NCBI RefSeq assembly: GCF_026420845.1
Contig: NZ_JAOWCB010000007.1
Span: 186,001-250,000, forward strand
Direction of reading: 5' to 3'
Length of the DNA: 64,000 bases
Source: Streptomyces sp. PR69
GTDB taxonomy: Bacteria; Actinomycetota; Actinomycetes; Streptomycetales; Streptomycetaceae
A program made the position numbers and the translations under genes. Shown piece by piece: positions 34,348-45,725 of this stretch (the first letter of the stretch is position 1; every line of letters begins with the position of its first letter). A model generated the notes under the pieces. It saw nothing but the letters and a program-made list of their open reading frames with translations, did no database searches and was not told where the DNA came from.

Positions 34348-36398
34348 CCGACACGCTCGTCGAGGACAAGCTCGTCAAGGACAGGGGGGCTGCCGGAGCC
34401 GCCGGCGCCGAGGGGGCGGGCGCGGGTGTGCTCTCGCGGTTCACCGCCGCCCTGGGCGGCGGCCGGTCGTCCGTCACCTGGCTGACGCTGCTCGGCCTGG
34501 CGGTCGTGCTGCCCGTCAGCGCGCTGATCTGGGGCGGCGGCTGGCACGACGGCTGGACCGTCGACCTCGTCGCACCGCTCGACTCGGTCGCGGACTGGGT
34601 GATCGCCAACCGTGACTCCCACCCGCTGTTCCTCTACTTCCTGCTGCATATCTCCAACTTCGCCACCGACTCGGTGGACGGGGTCTACTCGCTGCTGACC
34701 TCGCTCGGCTGGGCAGGGGTGCTGCCCCTCGCCGCCGTCGGCGCCTGGTACGCGGCCGGGGCCGGCCGCCGGGGCCTGCGCGTCGTCGGCGTCACCGTCG
34801 GCTCGCTCGGCGCGATCGGGCTGATGGGCCTGTGGGACCCGGCGATGGAGACGCTCGCGCTAATGATCGTGGCCGTCGCCGCGTCCGCGCTGCTCGGTGT
34901 GGTCCTCGGCCTCGCGGCCGGGCTGAGCGACCGGGTGCAGTCGGCGCTGCGGCCGGTGCTGGACACCATGCAGGTGCTGCCCGCGTTCGCGTATCTGCTG
35001 CCGTTCGTACTGATCTTCGGCACCGGCACGCCGTCCGCGCTGCTCACCACCGTGATCTACGCGGTCCCGCCGATGGTGCGGCTCACCTCGCTGGGCCTGC
35101 GCGGCGCGGACCCGACGGTCATGGAGGCCGTCACCTCGCTGGGCGCGGGCAGGCTCCAGCGGCTGCGCACCGCGCGGCTGCCGCTGGCCCGCAAGGAGAT
35201 GCTGCTCGGCCTCAACCAGACGATCATGATGGCGCTGTCCATGGTGGTCATCGCCTCCGTCGTGGGCGCGGGCGGTCTGGGCGAGAACGTCTTCACGGCT
35301 CTGTCCCGGAAGAACTTCGGCATGGGCCTGGCCGCGGGCGTCGCGATCGTGCTGATCGCCGTGTGGCTGGACCGGGTGACGGCGGCCGCCGGCATCAGGT
35401 CCGAAGCGCAGCCCGGCCAGCAGGTCCCGGCCCCCGGCGACGGGCGCAAGACCGCGCTCATCGCGGGCGGCGGGGCCGTCGCCGCGATCGTCGCCGGGCA
35501 GCTGCTCCAGCGCGAGTGGCCCGAGGCGTGGACGGTCGACTTCGCCCAGCCGCTGAACCGCTTCATGGACTGGGTCGTCGGAGCGTTCTACACCGATGTG
35601 CCCGTCCTCGGCGGCACCAGCGAGTGGGCCGGCAACTTCACCACCTGGGTGCTCAACCCCGTGCGCGAGGGCATGCTCGCCGTGCCGTGGTGGGCCATGG
35701 TGCTGCTGGCCGCGGCCGCCGCACTGCTGGTCGGCACCTGGCGCGGCGCGGTCACCGCCGGTGTGTCGCTGGGCCTCGTCGGCGTGCTCGGCGTCTGGGA
35801 CAAGTCGATGCACACCCTGTCGCAGGTCGTCGTGGCGCTGGCGATCACCCTGCTGCTGGGCTTCGCGATCGGCATCCTGGCCGCGCGCGTCGCGGTCGTT
35901 GAGCGGCTGCTGCGGCCGGTGCTGGACACCATGCAGACGATGCCGCAGTTCATCTATCTGATCCCGGTGGTCCAGCTGTTCAACGCCGGCCGGGCCGCGG
36001 CCATCGCGGCGGCGGCGATCTACGCGCTGCCCGCGGTGGTCCGCATCACCGCACAGGGCCTGAAGACCGCCTCCCCGGCGACCCTGGAGGCCTCCCGCTC
36101 GCTCGGCGCCCGCACCTGGCAGCAGATCGTCCAGGTCCAGTGGCCGCTGGCGCGCCCCGCGCTGCTGGTCGCGGTCAACCAGGGCGTGGTGCTGGTGCTC
36201 GCGGTGGTCGTCATCGGCGGCCTCGTGGGCGGCGGCGGCCTCGGCTTCGACGTGGTCGAAGGACTGAAGGGCAGCGAACTGGGCAGCGGCCTGATCGCGG
36301 GCGTCGCGATCGTCTGCCTCGGACTGATGCTCGACAAGCTGACCCAGCCGACGACCCGCGCCGCGGCGTCCTCCGCCTCCGGAGCGTCCGGCACGTAG
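34344..36398 (+). CDS. Glycine betaine/choline ABC permease with two fused permease domains
   Basis: The 684-residue protein contains two tandem ProW-like halves. Each has a WTVD(L/F)..PL..(F/V).DWV entry sequence, then [19 protein letters not shown] or [20 protein letters not shown], and the EAA coupling loop ([20 protein letters not shown] and [20 protein letters not shown]). About 12-14 membrane segments are expected. One polypeptide would then supply the whole channel of a transporter that usually uses a homodimer. The start overlaps the ATPase stop (ATGA). Confidence 0.93.
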   Translation: MTDTLVEDKLVKDRGAAGAAGAEGAGAGVLSRFTAALGGGRSSVTWLTLLGLAVVLPVSALIWGGGWHDGWTVDLVAPLDSVADWVIANRDSHPLFLYFLLHISNFATDSVDGVYSLLTSLGWAGVLPLAAVGAWYAAGAGRRGLRVVGVTVGSLGAIGLMGLWDPAMETLALMIVAVAASALLGVVLGLAAGLSDRVQSALRPVLDTMQVLPAFAYLLPFVLIFGTGTPSALLTTVIYAVPPMVRLTSLGLRGADPTVMEAVTSLGAGRLQRLRTARLPLARKEMLLGLNQTIMMALSMVVIASVVGAGGLGENVFTALSRKNFGMGLAAGVAIVLIAVWLDRVTAAAGIRSEAQPGQQVPAPGDGRKTALIAGGGAVAAIVAGQLLQREWPEAWTVDFAQPLNRFMDWVVGAFYTDVPVLGGTSEWAGNFTTWVLNPVREGMLAVPWWAMVLLAAAAALLVGTWRGAVTAGVSLGLVGVLGVWDKSMHTLSQVVVALAITLLLGFAIGILAARVAVVERLLRPVLDTMQTMPQFIYLIPVVQLFNAGRAAAIAAAAIYALPAVVRITAQGLKTASPATLEASRSLGARTWQQIVQVQWPLARPALLVAVNQGVVLVLAVVVIGGLVGGGGLGFDVVEGLKGSELGSGLIAGVAIVCLGLMLDKLTQPTTRAAASSASGASGT

Positions 36399-36475
36399 CC
36401 CCAACCCCTGGCCCCAACCCCTAGCCCCCGTAACGCCACCCCCCGTTACACCCCGCAAGAAAAAGGATTCCCCTC

Positions 36476-37438
36476 ATGAGCAAGATGAACAAGCGCCTGA
36501 TCCGCCGTACCGCGGTCGCCGCCACCGGTGTGCTCTCCCTCGTCGCCCTGAGCGCGTGCAGCGCCGCCGAGACCGGCGGCAAGGGCGGGGACGACAAGAC
36601 CGTCAGACTCCATACGCCGTCCTGGGTCGGCGCGGAGGTCAACACGGCCGTGGCCAAGGAGCTGCTGGAGAGCGAGCTCGGCTACAAGGTCGAAACCAAG
36701 CAGATGGACGAGACCCCGGCCTGGGACGCGATGAGCCAGGGCAAGATCGACGCCATCCTGGAGGACTGGGGCCACCCGGAGGAGGTCAAGCGCTATGTCG
36801 ACGGCAACAAGACCGTCGTCGCCGCGGGCGACCTCGGCGTGGTCGGCCACATCGGCTGGTTCGTGCCCAAGTACGTGGCCGACGAGAACCCCGACGTCAC
36901 CGACTACAAGAACCTGAACAAGTACGCCGACCTGTTCAAGACCCCGGAGAGCGGCGACAAGGGCCAGTTCATCAAGGGCGACCCGTCGTACGTCTCCCAC
37001 GACAACGCCCTGATCAAGAACCTGAAGCTGAACTACCAGCCGATCGAGGCGGGCGCGGAGGCCACGCACCTGGCGCAGCTGGAGCAGCTCTACAAGGCGA
37101 AGAAGCCGTTCCTGACCTACTGGTGGACCCCGCAGTGGATGAACGCCACCATCGACCTCGTCGAGGTCAAGCTGCCCGAGTACAAGGAGGGCTGCGACGC
37201 CGACGAGAACAAGGTCGCATGCGCCTACCCCGAGGTTCCGCTGAAGAAGTGGATGAACGCGGACTTCGCCAAGGAGGACGGCGACGCCGCGAAGTTCCTG
37301 AAGAACTTCAACTGGTCCACCGAGGACCAGAACCTGGTCGCCAAGTACGTCGCCCAGGACAAGATGTCCAGCGAGGACGCCGCGAAGAAGTGGATCGCGG
37401 ACAACGAGGACACATGGAAGGCCTGGCTGCCGAAGTAA
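36476..37438 (+). CDS. Glycine betaine/choline-binding lipoprotein (OpuAC/ProX-type)
   Basis: The 320-residue receptor begins with a lipoprotein signal (VLSLVALSAC, lipidated Cys near 24). The mature part has the quaternary-amine pocket residues of the OpuAC family: LHTPSWVGAEVN, EDWGHPEEVKRY, HIGWFVPKYV and FLTYWWTPQWMNA, giving Trp/Tyr side chains for a cation-pi cage. AAAGGA lies before the ATG. It is the last gene of the operon and is followed by a strong hairpin. Confidence 0.93.
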   Translation: MSKMNKRLIRRTAVAATGVLSLVALSACSAAETGGKGGDDKTVRLHTPSWVGAEVNTAVAKELLESELGYKVETKQMDETPAWDAMSQGKIDAILEDWGHPEEVKRYVDGNKTVVAAGDLGVVGHIGWFVPKYVADENPDVTDYKNLNKYADLFKTPESGDKGQFIKGDPSYVSHDNALIKNLKLNYQPIEAGAEATHLAQLEQLYKAKKPFLTYWWTPQWMNATIDLVEVKLPEYKEGCDADENKVACAYPEVPLKKWMNADFAKEDGDAAKFLKNFNWSTEDQNLVAKYVAQDKMSSEDAAKKWIADNEDTWKAWLPK

Positions 37439-37480
37439 GGCGCGGCAGACGACGCCTGGCGTGACGCCGGGTGCGCCCAC

Positions 37481-37521
37481 CGGGGCGGGCCGGGGCTCAT
37501 CGCGAGCCCCGGCCCGCCCCG
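37481..37521 (+). terminator. Perfect 17-bp hairpin ending the betaine operon
   Basis: Bases 37481-37497 pair with 37505-37521 around the loop CATCGCG, 43 bases after the receptor stop. Confidence 0.9.
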
Positions 37522-37584
37522 CTGCGTCAGGCGGCGCGCCGCCGCCCGCGAGCACGGTCACCGGTTTCGCATCCCAGCCCCGCG

Positions 37585-37625
37585 GCGCTTGAGGCGCGGG
37601 GGTACGGGGGCGGAGCCCCCGCAGC
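37585..37625. repeat. REP-like intergenic element, copy 1
   Basis: The stretch around CGGGGGCGGAGCCCCCG (7-bp stem, GGA loop at 37605-37621), preceded by CTTGAGGCGCGGGGGTA, is nearly the reverse complement of 48647-48683. A looser relative is at 43730-43752. I recall this element as common between Streptomyces genes. Confidence 0.7.
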
Positions 37626-37663
37626 GGGGGTGGCGCGGAGGCCCTGGTTCGGGTGGACCGGGG

Positions 37664-39238
37664 TTACGCCTGGCGGGAGGCGAGGGTGACGACCGTGACG
37701 TCGGACGCCGCGCCCACCCGCACCGGCGGCCCCCACGCCCCCGCGCCGCGGGTCACGTACAGCTGGGTGTCGCCGTAGCGTTCGAGCCCCGCGAGGGTGG
37801 GGTTGGCCAGCTCCGCGAGGTAGTTGCCGGGCCACAGCTGGCCGCCGTGGGTATGGCCGGAGAGCTGGAGGTCCACTCCGTGCTCGACGGCGTCGTGGAT
37901 GACGACAGGCTGATGGGCGAGGAGCACGGAGGCGCGGGCGGGGTCGCGGTCGCCGAGGGCCTTGGCGAAGTCGGGGCCTTCGCCCTCGCTCTCCCCCGCG
38001 ACGTCGTTGACGCCCGCGAGGTCGAATCCGGTGATCTCGGCGCGTTCGTTCTGCAGCGGCCGCAGACCGAGTTCGCGCACATGGTCGATCCACTGGTCGG
38101 CGCCGGAGAAGTACTCGTGATTGCCGGTGACGAAGAACGCGCCGTGCCGCGACTCAAGCCGGGCGAGCGGCTCGGCCGCGGGGCCGAGGTCCTCGACGGA
38201 CCCGTCGACGAGATCGCCGACGACCGCGATCAGATCGGGCGAGGCCGCGTTGACGGCGTCCACGATGCGCTGGGTGTGGGCGCGGCCGAGGACGGGCCCG
38301 AGGTGGACGTCGCTGACGACGGCGATGCGGAATCCATGGGCGGACCGCGGGAGTTTGGCCAGCGGCACGGTCACCCGCTTGACGCGCGGGCCGCGCAGCA
38401 CGCCGTACGTCCCGTACCCCACGGTCCCGAGCGCCACGGCGGCCGCACCGCCGCCGACGATGCGTGCCGCGAACACCCGCCGCGACATGCCGCCTCCGGC
38501 GCGGTCGGGGGCCCCTTGCGCGGGCTCCCCGGCCCCCGTGGCCGGGCGCGCCGCGCCTCCGGGCGTGCCGTGCGCACCCGACCCGTCGAGGGCTGCCGTC
38601 ACGGCAGCGGGACCGGCAGGCTCCCCGCCTCCGGCGCGGGACCGGGGCCCCGGCATGGGCTCCGCGCCGCCCCCGGCGGCCGGGGCAGCCGCCCCGGAGG
38701 CGGACGTCCCGCCCGCACCCCGCGCGCCTGCGGCGGGCGGGGTAACGGCCGTGCCTCGCGCGGCGGGGTCGTCTGACGGGGTGTCGGACTGGGGCCCGCG
38801 TGGCAGTGTGACCGGCGAGGTCGGCGCGTTCGCGGCCCCGTCGGCTGCGGCGTGCGTCACCGCAGCCGCCACCGGCCGCTCCGTCGCCCCGTCAGACGCG
38901 GCCGCACCGCGTGCCGTGCGGGCGCGCAGGAATCGGTGCAGCAGAGGACGTATCGCCTCCCCCGCCAAGAGGGCAAGAGTCAGATAAAGGAGGACCGCGA
39001 GCCAGAGGTAGCCCGGCCATGCGAGGAGCTGTTCAAGCCAGAAGGGGGCGCCTGCGCGGCGGGAGAGCAGGGCGCCGAGCGAGAGCAGGGGGAGCACGCA
39101 CACCGCGACCGTGCCCGCGCGGCGCGCGAGCCCGCGGGGGCGGGTCGTGTCGCGGATCAGGCGTCGCCAGACGTACCAGTGCACCCCGGCCAGCAGGGCG
39201 ACGACCGTCACTGCCATGAGCACGGCGACCACGACCAC
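37664..39238 (-). CDS. Membrane-anchored metallophosphoesterase
   Basis: The 524-residue protein has four N-terminal membrane segments (within residues 1-100), a Pro/Ala/Gly-rich linker of about 150 residues, a further hydrophobic segment (RRVFAARIVGGGAAAVALGT, about 253-272) and a calcineurin-like phosphoesterase domain. That domain has VVSDVHLGPVLGRAH (D-x-H), VVGDLVDGSVEDLG (G-D-x-x-D), FVTGNHEYFSGADQW (G-N-H-E), and LLAHQP with LQLSGHTHGGQLWPG. The membrane-plus-phosphoesterase layout is common in Gram-positive bacteria; the substrate is unknown. The GTG start has GAGGGGGAA upstream. Confidence 0.9.
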   Translation of the reverse strand: MVVVAVLMAVTVVALLAGVHWYVWRRLIRDTTRPRGLARRAGTVAVCVLPLLSLGALLSRRAGAPFWLEQLLAWPGYLWLAVLLYLTLALLAGEAIRPLLHRFLRARTARGAAASDGATERPVAAAVTHAAADGAANAPTSPVTLPRGPQSDTPSDDPAARGTAVTPPAAGARGAGGTSASGAAAPAAGGGAEPMPGPRSRAGGGEPAGPAAVTAALDGSGAHGTPGGAARPATGAGEPAQGAPDRAGGGMSRRVFAARIVGGGAAAVALGTVGYGTYGVLRGPRVKRVTVPLAKLPRSAHGFRIAVVSDVHLGPVLGRAHTQRIVDAVNAASPDLIAVVGDLVDGSVEDLGPAAEPLARLESRHGAFFVTGNHEYFSGADQWIDHVRELGLRPLQNERAEITGFDLAGVNDVAGESEGEGPDFAKALGDRDPARASVLLAHQPVVIHDAVEHGVDLQLSGHTHGGQLWPGNYLAELANPTLAGLERYGDTQLYVTRGAGAWGPPVRVGAASDVTVVTLASRQA

Positions 39239-39310
39239 GAACCGTTCCCCCTCATCGACTCGCCTGACTCATCTCTGACCCATATCTGACTCGTACCTGA
39301 CTCATATGGG

Positions 39311-39565
39311 TCATTTGACTTGCTGCGGCGTTCGCCGCAGTGCCCTGATGCCGCGCAACCCGATCACGCCGATCGCCGTCCCCAAGGCAAAGGACGTCAC
39401 GGCGAGCGCCAGATGGACCCAGAAGTAGCCGGTCGGGTCGCCCGCGTCATCGAAGGCCAGCCCACTGGCGTCCTGCCACAGGTTTTTGACGAAAGTGATC
39501 CAGATGAACCAGCTCCAGACCCCGAACGCGAGCAGGAACCAGGACACGGGACGGCTGAGCTTCAT
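39311..39565 (-). CDS. Small membrane protein (84 aa), SCO4848-like
   Basis: The product has two membrane segments (PVSWFLLAFGVWSWFIWITF at 5-27 and HLALAVTSFALGTAIGVIGL at 51-72) joined by a polar loop, ending RALRRTPQQVK. The start MKLSRPVSW is the natural one; the frame upstream is unrelated. It is divergent from the D,D-carboxypeptidase gene. I recall a conserved small membrane protein in this position in other streptomycetes; its function is unknown. Confidence 0.82.
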   Translation of the reverse strand: MKLSRPVSWFLLAFGVWSWFIWITFVKNLWQDASGLAFDDAGDPTGYFWVHLALAVTSFALGTAIGVIGLRGIRALRRTPQQVK

Positions 39566-39686
39566 GAGGTCAGTATCGCGGGCGTCGTCCGACCGGGTTT
39601 TCCGGGGTGGTCTGTCCCGGCGTCGGAGGGGCCGATTCCGCATGCCGATGTCCATATGTATTTCGCAGCCATGTACGTTCTCGACC

Positions 39687-40949
39687 GTGTCTGCTTTGAA
39701 GAAGACCGTCTTGACGGTCGCCGCCGCCGCAATGGTTCCGCTTCTCGCCGCCGGTCCCGCCGCCGCGGCCAGGAACGACGGCAAGGCAGACGAGAAGAAG
39801 CAGCCCAAGCCGCCCGTCTCGATGTCCACGGTCGGCGGTGCGCTGCTGGGCAAACCCGGCACCCAGGTGAACCTCGGCCCCGGCGCGCCGGTGCTGCCCA
39901 AGAAGCTCAGCGGGCGGTCGTGGATCGTCGCGGACGCGGAGAGCGGCGATGTGCTCGCCTCGCACAACGCCCACTGGCGGCTCCCCCCGGCGTCCACGAT
40001 GAAGATGCTGTTCGCGGACACGCTGCTGCCCCGGATGCCGAAGGACACCGTGCACAAGGTGACCCCCGACGACCTCAAGGGCATCGGCGAGGGCAGCAGT
40101 CTGGTCGGGGTCAAGGAGGATCACACATACACCGTCCATGACCTGTGGCTTGGGGTGTTCCTGCGCTCAGGCAACGACGCGGTGCATGTGCTGTCCTCGA
40201 TGAACGGCGGCGTCGAGAAGACCGTCAAGGACATGCAGAAGCACGCCGAGGAGCTCCAGGCACTGGACACCCGCGTGGTGTCCCCGGACGGGTATGACGC
40301 CGAGGGCCAGGTCTCGTCCGCGTACGACCTCACGCTCATCGCCCGCAGCGGCCTGCAGAAGAAGGACTTCCGCGAGTACTGCTCCACCGTCACCGCGAAG
40401 TTCCCCGGCAAGCAGGAGAAGGGCAAGGAGCGGGAGACGTTCGAGATCCAGAACACCAACCGGCTGATGACGGGGGCGTACGGCGTCACCCCGTACAAGG
40501 GCATCGCGGGCGTGAAGAACGGCACCACCACGCACGCGGGCTCGACCTTCACCGGGGTGGCCGAGCGGAACGGCAGGGTGCTGCTGGTCACCGTCATGAA
40601 TCCGGACTCCGGGGAGAGCTCCGCGGTCTACAAGGAGGCCGCCAGGCTGTTCGACTGGGGCTTCGCCTCGGCCGGGAAGGTGACCCCGGTCGGCGAGCTG
40701 GTCCCGCCCAAGTCCGCGGACACGGGCCCCAGCACGGAGCCCGTCGGCGCGGGCGAGGACGGCGGCAAGGACGGCCAGGCCAGCGCGCCCGCGCAGGCCG
40801 ACGCCGCGGGGGCCTCGGAATCCAGCGGCATCGGCATCGCGCTCGCCGTCACGGGCGGGGCGCTTGTCGTGGTGGCCGCCGGGGTCTTCCTGGTCAATCG
40901 CCGCTGGCCGCTGCCGGACCGGGTGCGCCGCCGGAACCCTCGCCCCTGA
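39687..40949 (+). CDS. D-alanyl-D-alanine carboxypeptidase (low-molecular-mass PBP)
   Basis: The 420-residue protein has a signal peptide (TVLTVAAAAMVPLLAAGPAA), an S11-type penicillin-binding domain and a C-terminal membrane anchor (IALAVTGGALVVVAAGVFLV at about 385-405). The active-site motifs are S-x-x-K in PASTMKMLFAD (about 106), S-x-N in FLRSGNDAVHV, and KNGT in GVKNGTTTHAG in place of the usual KTG. It should trim pentapeptide side chains of peptidoglycan outside the cell. The GTG start has no Shine-Dalgarno and may be leaderless. The 3' end overlaps the convergent YihY gene by 56 bases. Confidence 0.88.
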   Translation: MSALKKTVLTVAAAAMVPLLAAGPAAAARNDGKADEKKQPKPPVSMSTVGGALLGKPGTQVNLGPGAPVLPKKLSGRSWIVADAESGDVLASHNAHWRLPPASTMKMLFADTLLPRMPKDTVHKVTPDDLKGIGEGSSLVGVKEDHTYTVHDLWLGVFLRSGNDAVHVLSSMNGGVEKTVKDMQKHAEELQALDTRVVSPDGYDAEGQVSSAYDLTLIARSGLQKKDFREYCSTVTAKFPGKQEKGKERETFEIQNTNRLMTGAYGVTPYKGIAGVKNGTTTHAGSTFTGVAERNGRVLLVTVMNPDSGESSAVYKEAARLFDWGFASAGKVTPVGELVPPKSADTGPSTEPVGAGEDGGKDGQASAPAQADAAGASESSGIGIALAVTGGALVVVAAGVFLVNRRWPLPDRVRRRNPRP

Positions 40950-41898
40950 GGCCGGGGCGGGGCGCCGCCTTCGGCTCGGGGCCCGGCTTGGGCTCCGGCT
41001 CCGGGACCGGCTCGGGCTCTGGGGCCGGCTCCGGGACCGCCTCCGGCGATTCGCCGTCCGTCGCCGTCCACGCCGCGCAGTACAGCAGCAGCTTCGCGCT
41101 GAAGTTGATCCACAGCAGCAGGGCCACCGGCACGCCGAAGGCCCCGTACATGCTCTTCCCCGCGACCTGCGTCATATAGCCGCCGAGCAGCAGCTTGAGC
41201 GCCTCGAAGCCGACCGCGCCGATCAGCGCGGCGACGAGCAGACGGCGGCGCGGCGGATGCACCCCGGGCAGCAGCGTCAGCAGATAGAGCAGCAGCAGGA
41301 AGCCGGCGAGCACGGCGACGGCGAGCGCCGCGATCTGGAGCAGTACGCCCCCGGCGCCGGCCCGCTCGATGCCGAGCCGGTCCGCCGTCCAGGAGATGGC
41401 GGTGACCCCGGCCGTGGAGACGCCGACCGTGACCAGCGCCGCGCCGCCGAGGCCCGCCAGGACGCCGACGTCCTTCCCCTTCCGTACGAAGGGATTGCCC
41501 TCGTCCTCGTCGTCCCTCCCCCATACGGCCCGCAGACAGTCCCGCATCGCGCCGACCCAGCCGATGCCGGTGAACAGCAGCAGCGCGCCGGCGACCAGAC
41601 CGACCGCAGCCGCGTTGTCGACGAGGGAGCCGATGTCGACCTGGTCGGAGATGCCGGGCACCTGGTCGGCCAGCTCGTTCTCCATCCTGGTCAGCGTCTC
41701 GTCGCTGAGCAGCGCTGCGGCGACTGCCGCGGCAAGCGTGATCAGCGGGAACAGGGCCAGAAAGCTGAGGAAGGTGATCGCCGCGGCGAGGCGCGTCCAG
41801 TGCACCCGGTCGAGCGTCTCGTACGAGCGCCAGGCGTGCGTGCGCATCAGCCGGGCGGCCCAGGGGCCGATGACGGGGAGCTTGGTCAGCCAGTCCAT
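40894..41898 (-). CDS. YihY/BrkB-family integral membrane protein
   Basis: The 334-residue protein has six predicted membrane segments with the family pattern (RLAAAITFLSFLALFPLITL; LVAGALLLFTGIGWVGAMRD; VGVSTAGVTAISWTADRL; LLLLYLLTLLPGV; YGAFGVPVALLLWINFSAKL). The C-terminus is a Pro-Glu/Pro-Lys repeat tail of about 50 residues facing the cytoplasm. The ATG MDWLTKLPVIG matches how I remember relatives starting; a GTG at 41931 in the same frame is an alternative. The tail coding sequence overlaps the convergent carboxypeptidase gene. Confidence 0.88.
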   Translation of the reverse strand: MDWLTKLPVIGPWAARLMRTHAWRSYETLDRVHWTRLAAAITFLSFLALFPLITLAAAVAAALLSDETLTRMENELADQVPGISDQVDIGSLVDNAAAVGLVAGALLLFTGIGWVGAMRDCLRAVWGRDDEDEGNPFVRKGKDVGVLAGLGGAALVTVGVSTAGVTAISWTADRLGIERAGAGGVLLQIAALAVAVLAGFLLLLYLLTLLPGVHPPRRRLLVAALIGAVGFEALKLLLGGYMTQVAGKSMYGAFGVPVALLLWINFSAKLLLYCAAWTATDGESPEAVPEPAPEPEPVPEPEPKPGPEPKAAPRPGLRGEGSGGAPGPAAASGD

Positions 41899-41949
41899 GG
41901 TGTACGCGTACCAGACGGGCGGGCTTGGCACCCCGGGGACGGGCGCGTG

Positions 41950-42531
41950 TCAGAGTGTGGTGGCCGTCTCGTCCACCGGCGAGCCCTGCGCCGGGACCGT
42001 GGCGACCCCGCCGCCGAAGGCGTAGGTGTTGAGCTTGCGCCATACGCCGTCCGCGCCCTGCTCGTACAGCGAGAAGGAGGCGCACGTCCAGGACGCCCGG
42101 TACTCGGCCAGCTCCTCGTACGCCCGGTCCATCGCCTCCTCGGAGATGCCGTGCGCCACGGTCACATGCGGGTGGTACGGGAACTGCAGCTCGCGCACCA
42201 GCGGCCCCTCCGGGTCCCGCACCCGCTTCTGCAGCCAGGAGCAGGCCGCCCCGCCCTCGACGACCTGGACGAAGACGACGGGAGAGATGGGGCGGAAGGT
42301 GCCGGTGCCGGACAGCCGCATCGGGAAGGGCCGGACGGCGGCGGCGACCGCCGCCAGATGCGTCTCGACCGCGGGCAGCGCGGCGGCGTCGGCCTCGGTG
42401 GGCGGCAGGAGGGTGACATGCGTGGGGATGCCGTGCGCGGCGGGGTCCCCGAAGGCCGCGCGCCGCTCCTGGAGCAGGCTGCCGTACGGCTCCGGGACCG
42501 CGATCGAAACGCCGAGCGTTACGGTCCCCAC
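41950..42531 (-). CDS. 2'-5' RNA ligase-like 2H phosphoesterase
   Basis: The 193-residue protein carries the two H-x-T motifs of the 2H superfamily: IPTHVTLLPP at about 30 and YHPHVTVAHG at about 130. This indicates cyclic phosphodiesterase or ligase activity on RNA or nucleotides. The GTG start (VGTVTLGVSIAVPEP) was chosen because GAGGAG is 6 bases upstream; the ATG two codons earlier touches that sequence. It is adjacent to YihY (about 50 bases) on the same strand. Confidence 0.88.
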   Translation of the reverse strand: MGTVTLGVSIAVPEPYGSLLQERRAAFGDPAAHGIPTHVTLLPPTEADAAALPAVETHLAAVAAAVRPFPMRLSGTGTFRPISPVVFVQVVEGGAACSWLQKRVRDPEGPLVRELQFPYHPHVTVAHGISEEAMDRAYEELAEYRASWTCASFSLYEQGADGVWRKLNTYAFGGGVATVPAQGSPVDETATTL

Positions 42532-42666
42532 GTCCATCTCCTCATCACTCGTGTCGGCATGCAGCCGCCAGTGTGGCGGCTGCACGCCCGCTGTGGCCAG
42601 TGCAGCCCTTGGGCAGTGTCCTGACGGTGCCCCGCGGGCCACCGTCAGCGCCCTGCCGGTGCTTCG

Positions 42667-43692
<1,026 letters not shown>

Positions 43693-43763
43693 TCAGGTGC
43701 GGGGGGCGTCCCGGACGCCGGTGGGCCGCCGCCCCGGGGGGTCCGCCCGCGGAGCCCCCGGAG

Positions 43764-45026
<1,263 letters not shown>

Positions 45027-45079
45027 GGCGTCGGTGTCCTCCGGGGTCGGTCCGTGTGCTCGAACAGCTCGGTCGCGTC

Positions 45080-45175
45080 CCGGGGTGCCCAGGCGGGGCG
45101 GCACCTCGTTCGTTCATCCGCGCGCGGTTTCCTCGGGGTCGATTCCCCGTACGCCAGTCGCCGTGCGCGCGGCAC
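45080..45175 (-). ncRNA. ZTP (pfl) riboswitch upstream of glyA
   Basis: Read on the minus strand, the leader has the pfl architecture. P1 is formed by CCGCGCGC and GCGCGCGG. It encloses GCGACTGGCG, then a GGGG-AATCGA-CCCC hairpin and GAGGAAACCG. After a linker comes a P3 hairpin closed by GTGCC/GGCAC that holds CCCCGCCTGGGCA, matching the hallmark CCGCCUGGGC of this class. pfl RNAs are known before glyA, folD and purine genes and respond to ZTP/ZMP. The edges are approximate. Confidence 0.85.
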
Positions 45176-45178
45176 AGC

Positions 45179-45203
45179 CTAGCGCCACATCAGGCAACGT
45201 CGC
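45179..45203. repeat. Dispersed element, copy 2 (CTAGCGCCACATCAGGCAAC...)
   Basis: This is the second copy of the element at 28663-28690. It lies just upstream of the ZTP riboswitch on the side where the glyA promoter should be, so it may be a promoter-linked motif instead of a mobile remnant. Confidence 0.55.
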
Positions 45204-45299
45204 CGCCTCGATCACGCCGCCTCGATCACGGCGTCACGATCGCCGGAAGCTCTGCGGAACGCCGCGCGCGCCTGGACGATCCGCACACGGGCCGCGAGA

Positions 45300-45434
45300 T
45301 GTGTTACGGTCTAGGCGTTGCAGTTGTGGTACCCATGAACCTATGTGCGCCTGACGGGAATGTTTCTCCTTCGGGCGCACGTTTTGTTTTCCGGCATCTC
45401 CGGATGGGGCCTCTGCCTACAGAAGGAGAATGTC
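45300..45434 (+). promoter_or_regulatory. Long structured leader of the cold-shock gene
   Basis: About 135 bases before the csp start are markedly less GC-rich. They contain TGTTACGGTCTAGGC (possible -10 region), a hairpin with stem GTGCGCC/GGCGCAC (about 45342 and 45375) and a TTTTGTTTTCC stretch, ending in AGAAGGAG. I recall a very similar leader before other Streptomyces csp genes. Such leaders act as RNA thermoswitches in other bacteria; that function here is inference. Confidence 0.6.
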
Positions 45435-45638
45435 ATGGCACAGGGAACCGTTAAGTGGTTCAACGCCGAAAAGGGTTTCGGCTTCATCGAGCAGGACGGC
45501 GGCGGCGCCGACGTCTTCGCCCACTACTCGAACATTGCGACCCAGGGCTTCCGTGAGCTCCAGGAGGGCCAGCGGGTCTCCTTCGACGTCACGCAGGGCC
45601 AGAAGGGTCCGCAGGCGGAGAACATCGTCCCCGCCTGA
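45435..45638 (+). CDS. CspA-family cold-shock protein
   Basis: The 67-residue protein is a single cold-shock domain: [15 protein letters not shown] (RNP1 KGFGFI), DVFAHYSNI (RNP2-type VFAHY) and [20 protein letters not shown]. It should bind single-stranded RNA/DNA as an RNA chaperone. The start is ATG with AAGGAG 8 bases upstream. A hairpin separates it from a DEAD-box helicase gene, a pairing that makes sense because both remodel RNA. Confidence 0.97.
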   Translation: MAQGTVKWFNAEKGFGFIEQDGGGADVFAHYSNIATQGFRELQEGQRVSFDVTQGQKGPQAENIVPA

Positions 45639-45660
45639 TCGCCGGACGCATATCCACTGA

Positions 45661-45693
45661 CCGGGGTTTGCACCGTCATGGTGCGAACCCCGG
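45661..45693 (+). terminator. 14-bp hairpin plus T-rich tail after csp
   Basis: Bases 45661-45674 pair with 45680-45693 (one G-U pair) around GTCAT, followed by TTTGCGCTGTTTT. It is a canonical intrinsic terminator and may attenuate transcription into the helicase gene. Confidence 0.85.
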
Positions 45694-45725
45694 TTTGCGC
45701 TGTTTTCAGGAAGGCAGACAACCGC

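Noticed and set aside
34860..36458. 532-codon minus-strand open frame opposite the permease
   Set aside because: His/Asp/Gln-rich antisense shadow of a membrane-protein gene.
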